Shown here in pieces: positions 5,215 through 7,910 of a DNA stretch of 7,910 bases. Below the pieces are notes generated by a model, which was not told where the DNA came from, did no database searches, and worked only from the letters and a program-made list of their open reading frames with translations. How positions within the stretch are numbered: the stretch's first letter is position 1; the number at the start of each line of letters is the position of its first letter. Source of the DNA: CAYXVB01 sp964467785. Its GTDB lineage: Bacteria; Bdellovibrionota; UBA1018. The position numbers were made by a program, and so were the translations under genes. The DNA lies in NCBI GenBank assembly GCA_964467785.1, contig CAYXVB010000166.1:1-7910 (forward strand). The letters run 5' to 3'.

Positions 5215-5817
5215 ATGAAAAACAGTGTGACGGCGTGGTCCTGGTTTTACGGAGTCTTCGCGGCCTCGGGCGCCATGGTCGCGCTGGCTTCCTGCGGGGA
5301 CAATCAGATGGCCTTAGCTCCGCAAGCGCCGCCGCGAAGCGAAGCCGGGCGCCAGGCCGATTGTAACGTACAGGTCAGCATCGTGGCGAACGCGGCCACC
5401 CTTGGAGACAAGGCCTACTCGCCCAACCCGGTGACCATCGCTCGGGGTGCCACCGTGACCTGGACCAATAACGACACGATCCCGCACACGGTGACCGCCA
5501 AGCCGGATGTGCTCCTTTTTGATTCGGGTACGATCGCTCCAGGGGAGACCTTTGCGCACACTTTTGTCGGTGCCGGGGATTTCGACTACTTCTGCGCAAT
5601 CCATCCCGGAATGACTGGAAAATTGACGGTATCCGATGCGTCTGGAGTTTGCCCCGCGCCTTCGATTTCCGCGCTGCCGTCGGGAACACCCAGCATCGTG
5701 CCTAGCATTGTGCCGAGCGCCGAGCCGAGCCCCGCGCCAAGCGCCGAGCCGAGCCCCGAGTCGAGCACGATGCCCGGGATGGAGCCCAATCCTCAGCTGA
5801 CGGTCATGAGCCGCTGA
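5215..5817 (+). CDS. Plastocyanin-like copper lipoprotein with Pro/Ser-rich tail
   Basis: A 200-residue type-1 copper protein, expected to carry electrons or bind copper in the periplasm while tethered to a membrane. Residues 1-27 are a lipoprotein signal with lipobox LASC (Cys27). The cupredoxin domain spans about 51-139: YSPNPVTIARGATVTWTNND, His91 in PHTV, then Cys127, His130 and Met133 in YFCAIHPGM, the full His-Cys-His-Met ligand set. Residues 148-190 form a low-complexity tail of PSIVPS and AEPSPAPS repeats, probably a flexible spacer. The start has AAAGG (5201-5205) nine bases upstream. It is divergent from the subtilase and its 3' end overlaps the end of the metallophosphoesterase gene by 14 bases on the opposite strand. 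No partner oxidase or reductase is in view, so the redox partner is unknown. Confidence 0.93.
   Translation: MKNSVTAWSWFYGVFAASGAMVALASCGDNQMALAPQAPPRSEAGRQADCNVQVSIVANAATLGDKAYSPNPVTIARGATVTWTNNDTIPHTVTAKPDVLLFDSGTIAPGETFAHTFVGAGDFDYFCAIHPGMTGKLTVSDASGVCPAPSISALPSGTPSIVPSIVPSAEPSPAPSAEPSPESSTMPGMEPNPQLTVMSR
5716..5758 (+). repeat. 24-base direct repeat coding for the Pro/Ser tail of the cupredoxin
   Basis: AGCGCCGAGCCGAGCCCCG occurs at 5716-5734 and again at 5740-5758, period 24 bases, coding for AEPSPAPS and AEPSPESS. A looser 12-base repeat coding for SIVP lies just upstream (about 5692-5718). The length of this tail is likely to vary between strains. Confidence 0.85.
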
Positions 5818-7225
5818 TGGTTTGATAAAGTCCGGCACAGGCGGCGTCCAGGGCCGCCTTGTGACGGGCGACCATCGTGCGCAGTTCCTCGTCGGTGATG
5901 AGCGTCTCATGGAACTCATACTTTTCGTCACCCACCTTGGAGACGACCCAACGTCCGTCCGTGGTGCGCGCTTTGACCAAGAGTTTTGTGCCGGGAACAT
6001 AGCGGCCGAGCCAGCTATCGTCGTTGAGGCGCCAGCGCGCCTCGATCGGGACGTGCACTGTGGCGGAGCCCGGGCTATCGGTTGGCAGCGGCGCCTGCGA
6101 GCGGAGCACCACGCGATTCGGTGAGATAAAGAGCTGACTCCCGTGCGGCGCTCCCGAGGTGTCGCCGATGATCACTTCGAAGCCCCTTTCACGCACGATC
6201 GCCGGCACCTTTCCGGCGCGGGAGTGGCCGACGACCAAACGTCGGATGCCTCGCGAAATGAGCCAGTCCTTTACCTCTTGCGGTAGGGGGACCGGGTTCC
6301 CGAACTCATCTGAGAAGCGTCCGTAGACGATGCTTTCAGGATGTTCAAATCCCCGCCCTTTCTTGGCGTGGTATTCGATGTAGAATTTCGGGTAGCTCCC
6401 AGTCTGAGTCCAAAGTTCAATGTTTTCGCGGTGCCACTTATTGAGGCGCCGGACCCACTGTTTGGCGCTGCCGGTGCGCTCCGGTTCGGGCCGCGCCTCC
6501 TCTGGCGGCAGCAAGCCGAAGTTCTCTTTTGTCACGGCGCCATGAACAAAGAGAGTGTTGCCGCGCACGTAAGCGAGCTGGCTGTTTTCTAGATAGAAGC
6601 GGAGATTGCCTCCGGGCGCGAGCTCATTGAGGTAGCTTCGGAGGATTTCGGAGTCCGGGATCGCTGCGAGTCCAGTGCCGCGCTCGGCTGCCAGTCCCGC
6701 TCGACGGAGCTCAAAGGCGCGGGGAGCGCCGAGTCGGCGGGCCAGCGCCCAACGGAGTCTTTCCTCGGGCGAATCAATGACGTCGGGTCGGCCGTTGAGC
6801 CAGGTGTCCCAGTCTTTCTGCAGATGCGGGACGGAATGGACATATGCGGGGTCGATCAGGCGAGGGAGCGCGATCTTGAGAGTGTCGCGATTGCCGGCAA
6901 GCAGGACCACGCGGTCTGGATAGCGCTTTTTCAAATCGACGAGCCATTTCGTGCTCCGGAGGTCGTCCTCGCCCTTGTCGATCGAATCCCCTCCGAAGAC
7001 AAAGGTGACGCCGTCACGCAACTGGGTCTGGCCGGTCTCATCGAGATAGACAAAGGGGTTGTCTTTAAGGAAGTCTTCGATCTGGTTCCAGTCGCCCTCG
7101 ACATCCGTGAGATAAGCGATGGTGTCGCGATCAGGCAGGCCTAACGGCCCAGCTAAAGCGGTCGTGGCCTGCAGGAGTAGGAGGGCAGTAAGAGTCAGGA
7201 GTTTGACAAGGGTGCAGCACTTCAC
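5804..7225 (-). CDS. Secreted calcineurin-like metallophosphoesterase with divergent metal-site motifs
   Basis: A predicted two-metal phosphoesterase exported to the periplasm; substrate unknown. Residues 1-25 from the GTG at 7225 are a clear signal peptide (Leu-rich core, ending ALA). The metallophosphoesterase motifs follow in order: TDVEGD (40-45), FGGDSIDKG (77-85), LLAGNRD (108-114), FVHGAV (226-231) and VVGHSRAGKVP (331-341). Compared with the usual DxH, GDxxD, GNHE/D, H, GHxH set, the first His is Glu43, the GNH His is Arg113 and the final His is Arg336. A helical insert (about 120-220) separates the two halves, and the C-terminus (about 390-460) has a beta-like segment of unknown role. 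The start is uncertain: the frame is open to a GTG at 7309, adding 28 residues before the signal peptide, and neither start has a strong ribosome binding site. Its end overlaps that of the cupredoxin gene by 14 bases. Confidence 0.9.
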   Translation of the reverse strand: MKCCTLVKLLTLTALLLLQATTALAGPLGLPDRDTIAYLTDVEGDWNQIEDFLKDNPFVYLDETGQTQLRDGVTFVFGGDSIDKGEDDLRSTKWLVDLKKRYPDRVVLLAGNRDTLKIALPRLIDPAYVHSVPHLQKDWDTWLNGRPDVIDSPEERLRWALARRLGAPRAFELRRAGLAAERGTGLAAIPDSEILRSYLNELAPGGNLRFYLENSQLAYVRGNTLFVHGAVTKENFGLLPPEEARPEPERTGSAKQWVRRLNKWHRENIELWTQTGSYPKFYIEYHAKKGRGFEHPESIVYGRFSDEFGNPVPLPQEVKDWLISRGIRRLVVGHSRAGKVPAIVRERGFEVIIGDTSGAPHGSQLFISPNRVVLRSQAPLPTDSPGSATVHVPIEARWRLNDDSWLGRYVPGTKLLVKARTTDGRWVVSKVGDEKYEFHETLITDEELRTMVARHKAALDAACAGLYQTISGS

Positions 7226-7415
7226 CTTTAGCTTTTCGGAACTTGGGGCGAAGCTCTGCAGTCTTTTTGAGTGTAAATCTGTGCCTGTGACTGTCCAAGC
7301 TTTGGGCACCCTGATTCATGGGTGTGTCAACGCAACTGGGTTAAATTGTAATAGAATAATTATGGTCCGCGCCATGCAATCTTTCAGTTCAAGAGAGAGT
7401 AAGGAGATTCTGGTT

Positions 7416-7910
7416 ATGAGAATGCACAAGTTCGCCTCAGCCCATTTCAAGGTTGGTTTTCTTTCCTTGGCACTGATCTCGACGCCTTTCTCGTTCGCTG
7501 GCGAAATCCAAGACGGGAGCCGCCGTGACAAATTGGTATTGGGTGCGGCGGCGGCCGGCGGGGCGGGTGCCGCTTATTCAACGCTAAAGCCTTTGAAGGA
7601 AGAGGAGAGGTATTCGGCCCGAAAGCTGGAGCACGCGCAGGAACAGGTCCGCCTCGCGCAGAGTGTAGAGCGCGATGCTTCAAGGTTGAAGAATATGGTG
7701 TACCGAGACATTGCCGCGCGTGACGGCCTGGAATACCAGTGGGTCATGAATCGATATCAGGGCGAGCAAGCCCAATTCGTGCTCAATGAGTCGGCGTTTG
7801 CCAAGGTCGCGCGCCCCAAGGAGCTATCCACGCTCTCCTTCTTGGGGAGGCTCGCCGCGGTCTTAGGGGCGAGCGCTGTAGGAACTGATGCGGCCATTAG
7901 ACTTTACAAT
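7416..7910 (+). CDS. Secreted coiled-coil protein with hydrophobic segments, cut by window edge
   Basis: The frame opens at an ATG at 7416 with AAGGAG (7401-7406) nine bases upstream and runs without a stop to the last base, giving 165 visible residues. Residues 1-28 are a signal peptide (basic start, core FLSLALIST, likely cut after SFA). A Gly/Ala-rich hydrophobic stretch follows (40-54), then a charged helical region that can form a coiled coil (about 60-97), a polar helical part, and a second hydrophobic stretch (141-157) that could enter a membrane. I do not recognise the family. The gene is divergent from the metallophosphoesterase, and the roughly 100-190 bases between them (depending on that gene's start) include an AT-rich patch (7341-7362) that may hold promoters; I find no clear -35/-10 pair. 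Confidence 0.8.
   Translation, partial: MRMHKFASAHFKVGFLSLALISTPFSFAGEIQDGSRRDKLVLGAAAAGGAGAAYSTLKPLKEEERYSARKLEHAQEQVRLAQSVERDASRLKNMVYRDIAARDGLEYQWVMNRYQGEQAQFVLNESAFAKVARPKELSTLSFLGRLAAVLGASAVGTDAAIRLYN

Noticed and set aside
5100..5216. N-terminal extension of the subtilase
   Set aside because: It would place 39 polar residues before a good signal peptide and lacks a ribosome binding site; it also runs into the cupredoxin start.
7340..7382. Promoter for the coiled-coil gene in the AT-rich patch
   Set aside because: TAGAAT (7352-7357) resembles a -10 box but no acceptable -35 sequence lies 16-18 bases upstream, so I do not call it.

Overview
This is a GC-rich bacterial segment with genes on both strands, short gaps, and a strong bias toward exported proteins. 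Of the nine full-size or small protein genes supported here, seven begin with a signal peptide. They include a transglutaminase of the oomycete-elicitor type, a subtilase, a cupredoxin lipoprotein, a metallophosphoesterase and small secreted proteins. The mix, together with a free-standing FliG C-terminal domain, suggests a Gram-negative motile or predatory lineage of the Bdellovibrionota or deltaproteobacterial kind. That placement is inference from gene content; the window holds no rRNA or marker gene to confirm it. I see no tRNA, CRISPR array, integrase, transposase or insertion sequence.

Region 1-1794 (minus strand): a two-gene unit. A secreted protein of unknown family (934-1794) overlaps by ATGA the start of a secreted transglutaminase (937 down to the window edge). 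The transglutaminase carries a WGHCNGWC active-site motif and a close copy of the Pep-13 elicitor sequence known from Phytophthora GP42 (residues VWNQPLAGYRM). The pair is probably translated together and exported together.

Region 1921-2607: a 144-residue protein matching only the last part of FliG (MFxF-like linker plus torque domain), facing a 73-residue helical acidic protein on the minus strand. A perfect 10-bp inverted repeat sits just before that small gene.

Region 2694-3776: a small secreted, probably OB-fold protein whose ribosome binding site is buried in a hairpin. Upstream lie a 21-codon leader ORF, a consensus-like promoter and an AT-rich block. Across the AT-rich block, pointing the other way, is a rhodanese-fold protein that has Asp instead of the catalytic Cys.

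Region 3798-5817: a secreted aqualysin/proteinase-K type subtilase with an in-frame triplicated DAYRGEKLN motif inserted between catalytic Asp and His, divergent from a plastocyanin-like copper lipoprotein with a Pro/Ser-rich repeat tail.

Region 5804-7910: a secreted metallophosphoesterase with unusual metal-site motifs, convergent with and overlapping the cupredoxin gene. A divergent secreted coiled-coil protein is cut by the right edge. Apart from the coupled pair at the left there is no sign of one multi-gene pathway; this looks like a patchwork of envelope and secretome genes in one- or two-gene transcription units.
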